Shown one piece after another: positions 1 to 6,022 of a DNA stretch of 16,591 nucleotides. The notes beneath the pieces were generated by a model. It searched no databases, was not told the DNA's origin, and saw nothing but the letters and a program-made list of their open reading frames with translations. The stretch's first letter is position 1, and the number at the start of each line of letters is the position of its first letter. Source of the DNA: CAYSBK01 sp964429265. Lineage in GTDB: Bacteria; Planctomycetota; Phycisphaerae; Sedimentisphaerales; Anaerobacaceae. Location of the stretch: NCBI GenBank assembly GCA_964429265.1, contig CAYSBK010000039.1, positions 1-16,591 on the forward strand, written 5' to 3'. The position numbers and the translations under genes were made by a program.

Positions 1-183
1 TATCCGCAGCGACGCGGTAACGATTGTTCCGCGGTAAGCCGGGACGCACCAGGGGGGGTGACTCACCACCGCGTTTACCCGGCGTGGTTCGAGATGTGTG
101 GGACGGAATTGCTTCGTGCGAACGGGGTGGTGGTGTACACGGGGCCTGAGAAGGCGGGGTGTAGAGGGTGCTGATAATTTGTG
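1..183. other. Stretch without an intact gene
   Basis: I see no convincing coding region here; the open frames on either strand lack family signatures. The minus strand read from about 130 down to 10 carries short pieces reminiscent of 5S rRNA (CATCTCGAAC, then GGTAAACGC, then GGTGGTGAGT, then GGTGCG). However, the loop lengths do not fit a normal 5S fold and I could not form the terminal helix, so I do not call an RNA gene. No tRNA cloverleaf was found, although GGTTCGAG at about 87-94 superficially resembles a T-loop. Confidence 0.4.
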
Positions 184-211
184 TTGACATACCATAAGGC
201 GGCAATAGAAT
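184..211 (+). promoter_or_regulatory. Sigma-70-type promoter for the pheA operon
   Basis: A perfect -35 hexamer TTGACA (184-189) is followed by a 16-base spacer and TAGAAT (206-211), one mismatch from the -10 consensus. Transcription would begin near 218 and read through the nrdR remnant into pheA at 491. It is the best promoter match I found in the window and sits upstream of the long co-directional gene run, so it probably serves the first operon genes. The predicted leader of about 270 bases contains the decayed nrdR sequence. Confidence 0.6.
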
Positions 212-267
212 GCGGGGCAGGTTCGATATGTAGGGCGTTGGCGTGGTACGTTCGGGCCGGGAGGCCT

Positions 268-491
268 GCGAGGTGCCCGCTCTGCAGGGAAGACGACGAC
301 AAGGTGACGGACGGGCGTTCGACCGACGGCGGCAGAGTGCTTCGGCGTGGTCGGTGCAGGCTGTGCGACGAGTGTTGTACGATTTTTGTGGCCGGATAGG
401 AGGAGGGGCTCAAGCTGCCGGTGGTGAAGAAAGACGGTTGGGGGGTGGTTACGAACGTGAGAAAGTTCTTGCGGGTTTGCGAAAGGGGTAA
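268..491 (+). pseudogene. nrdR: Decayed, truncated nrdR (zinc ribbon plus start of ATP-cone)
   Basis: NrdR is a zinc-ribbon/ATP-cone repressor of ribonucleotide reductase genes, about 150 residues long, and usually starts M-(R/K)-CP-x-C. Reading from 268, the sequence gives A-R-CPLC, then DDDKVTDGRSTDGG, RR, and CRLCDECCTIF, which aligns with the NrdR zinc ribbon and keeps all four zinc cysteines. The start position is GCG instead of ATG. An in-frame TAG lies at 397-399, after which the same frame resumes with LKLPVVKKDG, an NrdR linker motif. The match then jumps by frameshift (about 437-450) to YEREKVLAGLRKG, the start of the ATP-cone, and ends at TAA 489-491. The rest of the ATP-cone is absent. 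RF of the canonical RRRxCxxCxxRFTT motif is replaced by CC. The last stop overlaps the pheA ATG (TAATG). Sequencing errors could explain the stop and frameshift but not the missing C-terminal half. Assignment is by motif comparison from memory. Confidence 0.6.
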
Positions 492-1567
492 TGAAGGAAA
501 AGCTCGACGAGTTGCGTAAGCAGATAGACGAGATTGACGCGGAGCTTGTGAGGCTGCTGAATGAGCGTGCGCGCGTGGTTGTGGAGATAGGGAAGCTGAA
601 GAACAAAGCCGGCGGGCAGATTTACGCTCCCGACAGGGAAAAGCAGATCCTTGAGAAAGTGGTGGGGATGAACGAGGGGCCGCTGCCGAACCGGACGCTG
701 ACGGCCATATGGCGGGAGATGATGAGCGGGTCGTTCGTGCTGGAGCGGCCTTTGCGGATAGGTTATCTGGGCCCGGGGGGCAGCTTCAGCCACACGGCGG
801 CGATGCTGAAATTCGGCCAGTCGGTGGAGTATGAGCCGGTGGCGGACATCAGGAGCATATTCGACGAGGTCAGCAAGGGCCATTGTGACCTGGGGATAGT
901 GCCGATAGAGAATACGACCGGTGGGGGGGTGATTGAAACGCTGGATGCGTTGATAGACACGGACATAAAGATTTGTTCGGAAGTCCTGATGGCGGTTCAC
1001 CACTGTCTGCTTGCGAACTGTCCGCTGGAGAAAGTGGAGAAGATTTACTCGAAGCCTGAGGTTTTTGCGCAGTGCCGGAACTGGCTGAGCGCGACATTCG
1101 AGCAGGCCAAGACGATTGCCGTGGCCTCTACGGCACGAGCGGCGCAAATGGCGGCGTCGGAGCCGACGTCGGCGGCCATCGGGTCGAAGGTTGCGGCCGA
1201 GATGTACGGGCTGCGGGTGGTGCGTGAAAATATCGAGGACATCACCAACAACGTCACGCGGTTCCTTGTCATATCTCGGGAGGACGCAAGGCCGACCGGC
1301 GACGACAAGACGGCGATCCTGTTCAGCACGGCTCACAAGGCCGGCGCGCTTGCGGACGTACTGGCGGTGTTCAAGGATCACGAGATAAACCTGACGAATA
1401 TCGAGTCTCGGCCGAGCCGGAAGAGACAATGGGAGTACTACTTTTTTGTGGACTTTATCGGGCACAGGACGGACAGGCACGTACAAGAGGGCCTGGGAGA
1501 AGCAAAGCGGCATTGTCTGCAGCTTTCGGTGCTGGGCAGTTTTCCCAGGGCGAGGGAGGTGCTTTGA
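491..1567 (+). CDS. pheA: Bifunctional chorismate mutase / prephenate dehydratase (P-protein)
   Basis: This protein converts chorismate to prephenate and then to phenylpyruvate in cytoplasmic phenylalanine synthesis. The 358 residues match the usual P-protein length. Residues 1-85 are an AroQ-type chorismate mutase helical domain (ELRKQIDEID, LLNERARVVVEIGKLK, YAPDREKQIL). Residues 88-265 are the prephenate dehydratase domain, with GYLGPGGSFSHTAA near the start and the catalytic-type TRF motif at 256-258 (NNVTRFLVI). Residues 275-355 are a regulatory ACT domain with GALADVL and the phenylalanine-binding ESRPS motif (305-309), so feedback inhibition by phenylalanine is expected from the family. 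The ATG overlaps the stop of the nrdR remnant and follows AAAGGGG by two bases, a short spacing compatible with coupled translation. The stop overlaps another ATG (TGATG) that opens a 13-codon reading frame before tpiA. Confidence 0.95.
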   Translation: MKEKLDELRKQIDEIDAELVRLLNERARVVVEIGKLKNKAGGQIYAPDREKQILEKVVGMNEGPLPNRTLTAIWREMMSGSFVLERPLRIGYLGPGGSFSHTAAMLKFGQSVEYEPVADIRSIFDEVSKGHCDLGIVPIENTTGGGVIETLDALIDTDIKICSEVLMAVHHCLLANCPLEKVEKIYSKPEVFAQCRNWLSATFEQAKTIAVASTARAAQMAASEPTSAAIGSKVAAEMYGLRVVRENIEDITNNVTRFLVISREDARPTGDDKTAILFSTAHKAGALADVLAVFKDHEINLTNIESRPSRKRQWEYYFFVDFIGHRTDRHVQEGLGEAKRHCLQLSVLGSFPRAREVL

Positions 1568-1608
1568 TGAAGGTGGAAAAGACAACCGTATTTGGTGGGA
1601 GCGCGTAG
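1567..1608 (+). other. 13-codon mini-ORF between pheA and tpiA
   Basis: An ATG overlapping the pheA TGA opens a 13-residue frame, MKVEKTTVFGGSA, ending at TAG 1606-1608, five bases before the tpiA ATG. Two readings are possible: a coupling or reinitiation device carrying ribosomes from pheA into tpiA, or a remnant of a lost gene. The peptide vaguely resembles the N-terminus of prephenate dehydrogenases (MKxxKxTIxGxGLIGGS), but it is too short to decide. Confidence 0.25.
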
Positions 1609-1612
1609 TGTG

Positions 1613-2374
1613 ATGAGGCGACCATTTGTTGCGGGCAACTGGAAGATGAACACGGACAGCCGCAGCGGCGTTGCGCTGGCCGAGGCAGTGGCGGCGCGCA
1701 CGACGGGGCTTGCCGGGCAGAGGGTGGACGTGGCGGTATGTCCGCCTTTTGTTTACCTTAAGCTGGTGTTCGACGCGGTGCGGAATTCGAGAATCGCCGT
1801 GGGTGCGCAGGACGTGTACTTTGAGCCGAAGGGCGCGTTTACGGGCGAAATAAGCGTTGCGATGCTGAAGGACGTGGGGTGTACTTACGTGATTTGCGGT
1901 CACTCCGAGCGTCGGCACGTACTGGGTGAATCGGACGAGATTATAAACAAGAAGGTCAACGCGGCGATCAGCGGCGGCCTTTTGCCGATACTGTGCGTGG
2001 GTGAGCTTTTGGAGCAGCGTCAGGGGGGATTGACGGAGCAGGTTGTTACGAGCCAGCTCAAAGCCGGCCTTGCAAACCTATCGGCAGAAAAGCTTCCGGC
2101 GGTGACGCTGGCTTATGAGCCGGTGTGGGCGATAGGGACGGGGCAGACGGCCAGTCCCGAACAGGCCCAGGAGGTTCACTCGTTGATAAGGCGGGTGCTG
2201 GGTGGTATGTACGACGGCGCTGCCGTTGAGCAGATGCGTATCCTTTACGGCGGCTCGGTGAAACCGTCGAACGCGGGCAGCCTGATGCGGCAGGAGGACG
2301 TTGACGGGCTGCTGGTCGGCGGGGCCAGCCTGAATGCGGACGATTTCGTTGAAATAATAAAGGCGGCGGCATAG
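1613..2374 (+). CDS. tpiA: Triosephosphate isomerase
   Basis: TIM interconverts dihydroxyacetone phosphate and glyceraldehyde 3-phosphate in glycolysis and gluconeogenesis, as a cytoplasmic TIM-barrel dimer. From the ATG at 1613 the protein is 253 residues, the family norm. It begins MRRPFVAGNWKMN with catalytic Lys11. The electrophile His97 lies in GHSERRH, the catalytic base Glu169 in AYEPVWAIGTG (loop 6), and the phosphate-binding motifs are YGGSVKP (212-218) and GLLVGGASL (232-240). An upstream TTG at 1592 would add seven residues, but homologues start close to the NWKMN motif, so I prefer 1613. A GGGAG at 1597-1601 can serve as a somewhat distant ribosome site. It is 45 bases after pheA and co-directional, so probably in the same operon. 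Confidence 0.97.
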   Translation: MRRPFVAGNWKMNTDSRSGVALAEAVAARTTGLAGQRVDVAVCPPFVYLKLVFDAVRNSRIAVGAQDVYFEPKGAFTGEISVAMLKDVGCTYVICGHSERRHVLGESDEIINKKVNAAISGGLLPILCVGELLEQRQGGLTEQVVTSQLKAGLANLSAEKLPAVTLAYEPVWAIGTGQTASPEQAQEVHSLIRRVLGGMYDGAAVEQMRILYGGSVKPSNAGSLMRQEDVDGLLVGGASLNADDFVEIIKAAA

Positions 2375-2378
2375 ATGA

Positions 2379-2467
2379 TTTTCTTTTCGAACGGTTTAGC
2401 GTAGAATTGAAGTCCTGACGCCCAGCCGGGCGAGGCTTTGCGTTGAGGTGCTTTTAAGGGGATAAAG
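2379..2467 (+). promoter_or_regulatory. tpiA-secG intergenic leader with small hairpin
   Basis: This 93-base gap is the longest between pheA and coaB. It carries a possible -10 element TAGAAT (2402-2407, the same hexamer as in the upstream promoter), but no good -35 at the proper distance. A five-pair hairpin CGCCC-AGCC-GGGCG (2419-2432) follows without a T-run, so it is not a convincing terminator. AAGGGG at 2456-2461 is the secG ribosome site, six bases before the ATG. An internal promoter for secG and downstream genes is possible but weakly supported. Confidence 0.25.
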
Positions 2468-2857
2468 ATGTTTGTTTGGCCGATTTTGGCCGCAACCTTT
2501 GTTATGAAGGTGGTTGCGGTGCTGTTCGTAGTCAGCGCGGTGGTGCTGGTTCTGGTGGTGCTGATTCAGAAGGGCCGGGGCGGCGGACTAAGTGCGGCCT
2601 TCGGCGGAGGTATGGCAGGCGGAATCCTCGGTTCCAAGACGGGTGACTTCCTGACGTGGGTGACGATTGGCGTGGCGGGACTGTTTTTGTTGCTTGCGGT
2701 GGTGATGGACAAGTATCACGGTCCCGGGGTGACTCGGTTCGAATCGGAGGTGAAATCTACCGCAAGTGAGGGTGCCGGGGGCGGTGCCGTCGGCGGCGGC
2801 AGCGACACGGCTGGTACTGCACCGGCGGCGGCCACGGAGAGGGCGGATGCGAACTGA
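2468..2857 (+). CDS. secG: Preprotein translocase subunit SecG
   Basis: SecG is the small auxiliary membrane subunit of the SecYEG export channel. The 129-residue product has two hydrophobic segments (about 13-33 and 62-80), joined by the diagnostic loop IQKGRGGGLSAAFGGG (33-48), where bacterial SecG carries its conserved glycine-rich sequence. The C-terminal 45 residues are a low-complexity tail rich in Gly, Ala and Thr, longer than in enterobacterial SecG and typical of extended SecG proteins. Translation starts at an ATG preceded by AAGGGG. The gene lies between tpiA and the YicC gene; tpiA-secG adjacency is a common arrangement in bacteria. Confidence 0.93.
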   Translation: MFVWPILAATFVMKVVAVLFVVSAVVLVLVVLIQKGRGGGLSAAFGGGMAGGILGSKTGDFLTWVTIGVAGLFLLLAVVMDKYHGPGVTRFESEVKSTASEGAGGGAVGGGSDTAGTAPAAATERADAN

Positions 2858-2923
2858 CGGCGTGAGAGTTTTCTAACAGCGGGTTCATTGGAATCGCCGG
2901 CTGGTTTTTGGAAAGCGGACCAT

Positions 2924-3844
2924 ATGCTGAACAGTATGACGGGTTACGGCCAGGCCGAAGGCCAGGTTGAAGGAATAACGTTCACCGTGGAGATAAAGAC
3001 GGTGAACAACCGTTATCTCAAGACGGTGATAAAGCTGCCGGAGCCGATTGCGTTTCTCGAAGAGGATATCGAGGCTCTGCTTCGCCGCCGGCTTTCGCGG
3101 GGGACGGTGAATTACGTGCTGCGGCTGCGAAGCGCTCCGCCGGCAACACTTTTTGATATAAACGAGGAGGCGTTGCAAAAGATAGTGGAAAAGCTGAGCG
3201 GTGCCCTCGGCGGCGTGAAGGTGGGGCTGACGCTGGATGCGGCGGGGCTGCTGGGTCTGCCGGGGATTCTGGTGGCGCCCAGTCCGGACGAGCAGGTATC
3301 GGCGAGGCTGAGGGAGGCGGTGCTGCGCGCAAGCGGCGAGGCGATTGAGCGGGCACGAGAAAGCCGCAGGGTCGAAGGAGCGGCCCTTGGGCGTGACCTT
3401 GAGAAGCACTGCGGCGCTATGAAGCAGTTTCTGGACAAGATACGGCGGCATAGTGCGGTGGTTTTGAGGGAATACCAGGAGCGGCTCAAGAAACGGGCGG
3501 ACGAGTTGCTTGCCCAGGTTGAGTTGAAGCTTGATGAGGCCACGCTTGCCAGGGAGGTGGCCGTGTTCGCCGAGAGGTCGGATATTTCGGAGGAGGTTGC
3601 CCGACTTGAGCATCACCTGGAGCAGTTTGTGGAGGCTTGCGGTCGTGGGGCGGAGGCGGGCGACGACACCGCGAAGGCAGCCGACAACCAGACGGGAAGG
3701 AGACTGGATTTCATAACCCAGGAGATGCTAAGGGAAGCCAATACGATTGCCAGCAAGGCCTCTAACAGCCAGATCGCCGAGTGGGTGATCGAGATAAAGT
3801 GCTGCATCGACCGGCTCAAGGAGCAGGTTCAGAACGTGGAGTGA
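2924..3844 (+). CDS. yicC: YicC/YloC family endoribonuclease
   Basis: YicC-family proteins are endoribonucleases linked to stress responses and small-RNA turnover in E. coli and B. subtilis. The 306-residue product is slightly above the usual length of about 290. The N-terminus MLNSMTGYG is the family hallmark and fixes the start at 2924; an upstream TTG at 2888 would add 12 residues without support. KTVNNRYLK (25-33) and LPE lie in the N-terminal domain. The C-terminal DUF1732 block (about 255-306) reads RRLDFITQEMLREANTIASK then IAEWVIEIKCCIDRLKEQVQNVE, matching the conserved family ending. The middle third is rich in Arg, Glu and Leu and looks helical. YicC next to gmk and rpoZ is a common arrangement across bacteria, which supports the call. 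The gap to gmk is 25 bases. Confidence 0.93.
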   Translation: MLNSMTGYGQAEGQVEGITFTVEIKTVNNRYLKTVIKLPEPIAFLEEDIEALLRRRLSRGTVNYVLRLRSAPPATLFDINEEALQKIVEKLSGALGGVKVGLTLDAAGLLGLPGILVAPSPDEQVSARLREAVLRASGEAIERARESRRVEGAALGRDLEKHCGAMKQFLDKIRRHSAVVLREYQERLKKRADELLAQVELKLDEATLAREVAVFAERSDISEEVARLEHHLEQFVEACGRGAEAGDDTAKAADNQTGRRLDFITQEMLREANTIASKASNSQIAEWVIEIKCCIDRLKEQVQNVE

Positions 3845-3869
3845 GCTTGAATCCGGGAAATGTAATGTT

Positions 3870-4448
3870 ATGACCGCTGGGCAGAACAAGAAAGGTAAAG
3901 TCGTGATTATCAGCGGGCCTTCCGGCGTCGGGAAGAGCACCATCTGCAGAGAGCTGGTGAAACGGCTGGACAATGCTTATCTGAGCGTGTCGGTTACTAC
4001 GCGGCCCAGGGCGGCGACCGAAACAGAGGGCAGGGATTACCGGTTCGTTTCGGAGCAGCAATTCCGGGATATGATTTCGGCCGGGGCGCTTCTGGAATAC
4101 GCGGAGGTGTTCGGGCACCTGTACGGTACGCCGCGCGAGCCGGTCGAGACGGCGCTGGCGCAGGGCAAGACGGTGATACTGGAAATCGACGTCAAGGGCG
4201 GCAGACAGGTGAAGCTGATATGGCCTGATGCGATAATGATATTCATACTGCCGCCGAGCCAGAGGGATCTTGTCGAGCGTATGCGCAACCGCGGCAGGGA
4301 AGATTCGCAAACGGCGGAGTTGAGGCTCGACGAGGCAGGCTCGGAGATAGCGGCTGCGTGGCAGTATTACGAGCATATGGTGATAAACGATAATCTGGAG
4401 CAAGCGGTCAATGAAGTCTTGGAGATAGTACAGTCCGGCGGTGGGTGA
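3870..4448 (+). CDS. gmk: Guanylate kinase
   Basis: This enzyme phosphorylates GMP to GDP with ATP, an essential cytoplasmic step in GTP and dGTP supply. The 192 residues have the usual P-loop GPSGVGKS (16-23), the GMP-binding TTRPR segment with GRDYRFVS after it, EYAEVFGHLYGTP (canonical YGTP element), and the Walker-B-like strand VILEIDVKGGRQV. The lid region contains RMRNRGREDS, matching the conserved R-x-x-x-R-G-x-E/D pattern, and the ending YEHMVINDNLEQAVNEVLEIV is typical. The start ATG at 3870 puts the P-loop at the expected distance; the ribosome site is weak (GGGAA). Position between yicC and rpoZ is classical. Confidence 0.96.
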   Translation: MTAGQNKKGKVVIISGPSGVGKSTICRELVKRLDNAYLSVSVTTRPRAATETEGRDYRFVSEQQFRDMISAGALLEYAEVFGHLYGTPREPVETALAQGKTVILEIDVKGGRQVKLIWPDAIMIFILPPSQRDLVERMRNRGREDSQTAELRLDEAGSEIAAAWQYYEHMVINDNLEQAVNEVLEIVQSGGG

Positions 4449-4488
4449 TCGACCTTCGGCAAGACGATCGGTGCAGTGGAGGTAATAT

Positions 4489-4719
4489 ATGATAGAGGAG
4501 CTGAAGAGTACGGATTTGGTCAACAAGGTGGGCGGCCGGTTCAAGCTGACGGCGCTTATTCAGAAGAGGCTCACTGAGCTTTTGCAGGGGTCCAGGCCGT
4601 TGATTGAGGACACGCGAGGCAAGACACCAATGGAAATCGTCATCGAGGAGATTAAGCAGGATAAGATCGGCATCGACTACGACGCCAGCGACATCGACAA
4701 GCCTACCACAGGACAATAA
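4489..4719 (+). CDS. rpoZ: DNA-directed RNA polymerase omega subunit
   Basis: Omega helps assemble and stabilise RNA polymerase by clamping the beta-prime C-terminus. The 76-residue product has the omega core pattern GGRFKLTALIQKRLTELLQG (15-34), followed by KTPMEIVIEEIKQDKI, where omega proteins carry the conserved xAxxEI helix. It is divergent from the E. coli protein, with ALIQKR in place of the VAARRA-type motif, as in other deep lineages. Context strongly supports the call: gmk-rpoZ-coaBC is a widely conserved order. The start is fixed by a strong GGAGGT ribosome site five bases upstream of the ATG. The next gene starts eight bases after the stop. Confidence 0.88.
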   Translation: MIEELKSTDLVNKVGGRFKLTALIQKRLTELLQGSRPLIEDTRGKTPMEIVIEEIKQDKIGIDYDASDIDKPTTGQ

Positions 4720-4727
4720 GGCTGGGT

Positions 4728-5312
4728 ATGGGGCAGGAAGACAGGAAGCTGGAGGCGGCGAGGGTTTTGCTGGGCATAAGCGGCGGCGTTGCAGCATACA
4801 AGGCGGTGGAGCTTGCCAGCAAGATGGCCGCCGGGGGCGCAACGGTCAGAACGGTGATGACCGAGAATGCCTGCAGACTCGTTGGACCGAAGAGCCTTGA
4901 GGCGGTTACGCGGCAGGCGGTTTACACGAGCCTGTGGGAACCGGCGAAGGACGCGGCAGCGGGCCACGTTGCGCTGGCGGACTGGGCGGAGGTGGTGGTT
5001 TTGGCCCCTGCCACTGCGGACATCATCGGGAAGGTGGCAAACGGTATCTGCGACGACTTGCTAAGTACGACGCTTTGCTGCTGCTGGTCGAAGCCGATGG
5101 TAATCGCGCCGGCTATGAACAACAGGATGTGGGAAAATCCAGCGGTGCAGGCCAACGTGGAGAAGCTACGGGGGATGGGGTTCGTGCTGGTGGGGCCGGA
5201 AGTCGGCAGGCTGGCCTGCGGAGGTGAGGCCGTGGGCAGGATGGCCGAGCCTGAGAAAATCCTCGAAGCCGTTGGCGAACAGGTGCGTCAGGTCAGGCAA
5301 AGCCGACAATAA
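4728..5312 (+). CDS. coaC: Phosphopantothenoylcysteine decarboxylase (CoaC, stand-alone)
   Basis: This flavoprotein decarboxylates 4'-phosphopantothenoylcysteine to 4'-phosphopantetheine in coenzyme A synthesis. The 194 residues show the flavin-binding start VLLGISGGVAAYK (13-25), the catalytic His80 in GHVALADWAE, the APATADIIGKVANGICDDLLST block (93-114), the substrate-binding PAMNNRMW motif (128-135, with the essential Asn), and the substrate-recognition-flap cysteine in GRLACGGEAVGRMAE (Cys164). In E. coli this activity is the N-terminal half of the fused Dfp/CoaBC protein; here it ends with its own stop, and the synthetase half follows 12 bases later as a separate gene. The residues known to be needed for activity are present. 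Confidence 0.93.
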   Translation: MGQEDRKLEAARVLLGISGGVAAYKAVELASKMAAGGATVRTVMTENACRLVGPKSLEAVTRQAVYTSLWEPAKDAAAGHVALADWAEVVVLAPATADIIGKVANGICDDLLSTTLCCCWSKPMVIAPAMNNRMWENPAVQANVEKLRGMGFVLVGPEVGRLACGGEAVGRMAEPEKILEAVGEQVRQVRQSRQ

Positions 5313-5324
5313 AGCAGATTCACT

Positions 5325-5987
5325 ATGCGTTTTCTGGTAACGGCAGGCGGCACCCGGGAGTATCTTGACCCGGTGCGCTTCATATCCAACGCGAGCACCG
5401 GCAGGATGGGCGTGGCGATAGCCAGAGCCGTGCTGCAGGCCGGGCACACCGTTACACTGATTGTCGGGCCGACGGCACTGAGGCTGCCGGCGGGCGCGTC
5501 CGTTGTGCGGGTTGAAAGCGCCGCGGAGATGTTCGATGCCGTGCGTAAAAGGTTCGGTCGATGTGACTGCCTCGTGATGGCAGCAGCGGTGGCGGACTAC
5601 ACGCCCGTGCGGCGCCGGAAGCGCAAGATAGGCAAGACGCGTGCGGTTTTGCAAGTGAGCCTCAAGCCGACGCGGGACATTGTCGAATGGGCAGGCAGGC
5701 ACAAAAAGAAGGGGCAGATAGTGGTGGGCTTTGCGCTGCAGGACCGGGACATAAAGGGCCAGGCCCTTCGCAAGATGAAGCAGAAAAACCTGGACATCGT
5801 GGTGGCCAACGCCCCTGCGGCGATCGGAGGTGACCGGGCCACGGTTCATATCAACACGGCCGGCCTTGGCTGGGCAAGTATCAAGAACGCGGAGAAATCA
5901 AGGATTGCCCGAAGGATTGTAGCAGAGGTTGAACGCCTTGCTGTTTGCCGACAGGCGCAGCGGTGCGGCCCGGCAGGGCGGCGTTGA
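5325..5987 (+). CDS. coaB: Phosphopantothenate-cysteine ligase (CoaB, stand-alone)
   Basis: CoaB joins 4'-phosphopantothenate to cysteine using a nucleotide triphosphate, the step before CoaC. The 220-residue product begins almost directly with the domain signature TAGGTREYLDPVRFISNAST (6-25) followed by GRMG, equivalent to the E. coli TAGPTREPLDPVRYISN segment. AAVADYTP (86-93), the basic RRRKRKIGK stretch with the catalytic-type lysine, LKPTRDIVEW, VGFALQD and LDIVVAN follow in the expected order. The last 15 residues or so are basic and look non-conserved. The start is fixed because an upstream extension would run into the coaC stop. It has no strong ribosome site, so translation is probably coupled to coaC. 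Confidence 0.93.
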   Translation: MRFLVTAGGTREYLDPVRFISNASTGRMGVAIARAVLQAGHTVTLIVGPTALRLPAGASVVRVESAAEMFDAVRKRFGRCDCLVMAAAVADYTPVRRRKRKIGKTRAVLQVSLKPTRDIVEWAGRHKKKGQIVVGFALQDRDIKGQALRKMKQKNLDIVVANAPAAIGGDRATVHINTAGLGWASIKNAEKSRIARRIVAEVERLAVCRQAQRCGPAGRR

Positions 5988-6022
5988 GGTGAAAAGATTA
6001 TTCTGTCAAAGAGGGTAAGCAA

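Noticed and set aside
83..104. Possible tRNA T-arm (GGTTCGAG)
   Set aside because: The flanking bases do not form a five-pair stem and no acceptor or anticodon arm can be drawn around it.
1592..1612. Upstream TTG start for tpiA
   Set aside because: Triosephosphate isomerases begin a few residues before NWKMN; the ATG at 1613 fits, and the TTG would add seven unsupported residues.
449..1918. 489-codon minus-strand open frame opposite pheA and tpiA
   Set aside because: It lies opposite two clearly identified genes, is rich in Arg, His and Pro as expected for an antisense frame in GC-rich DNA, and has no family motif.
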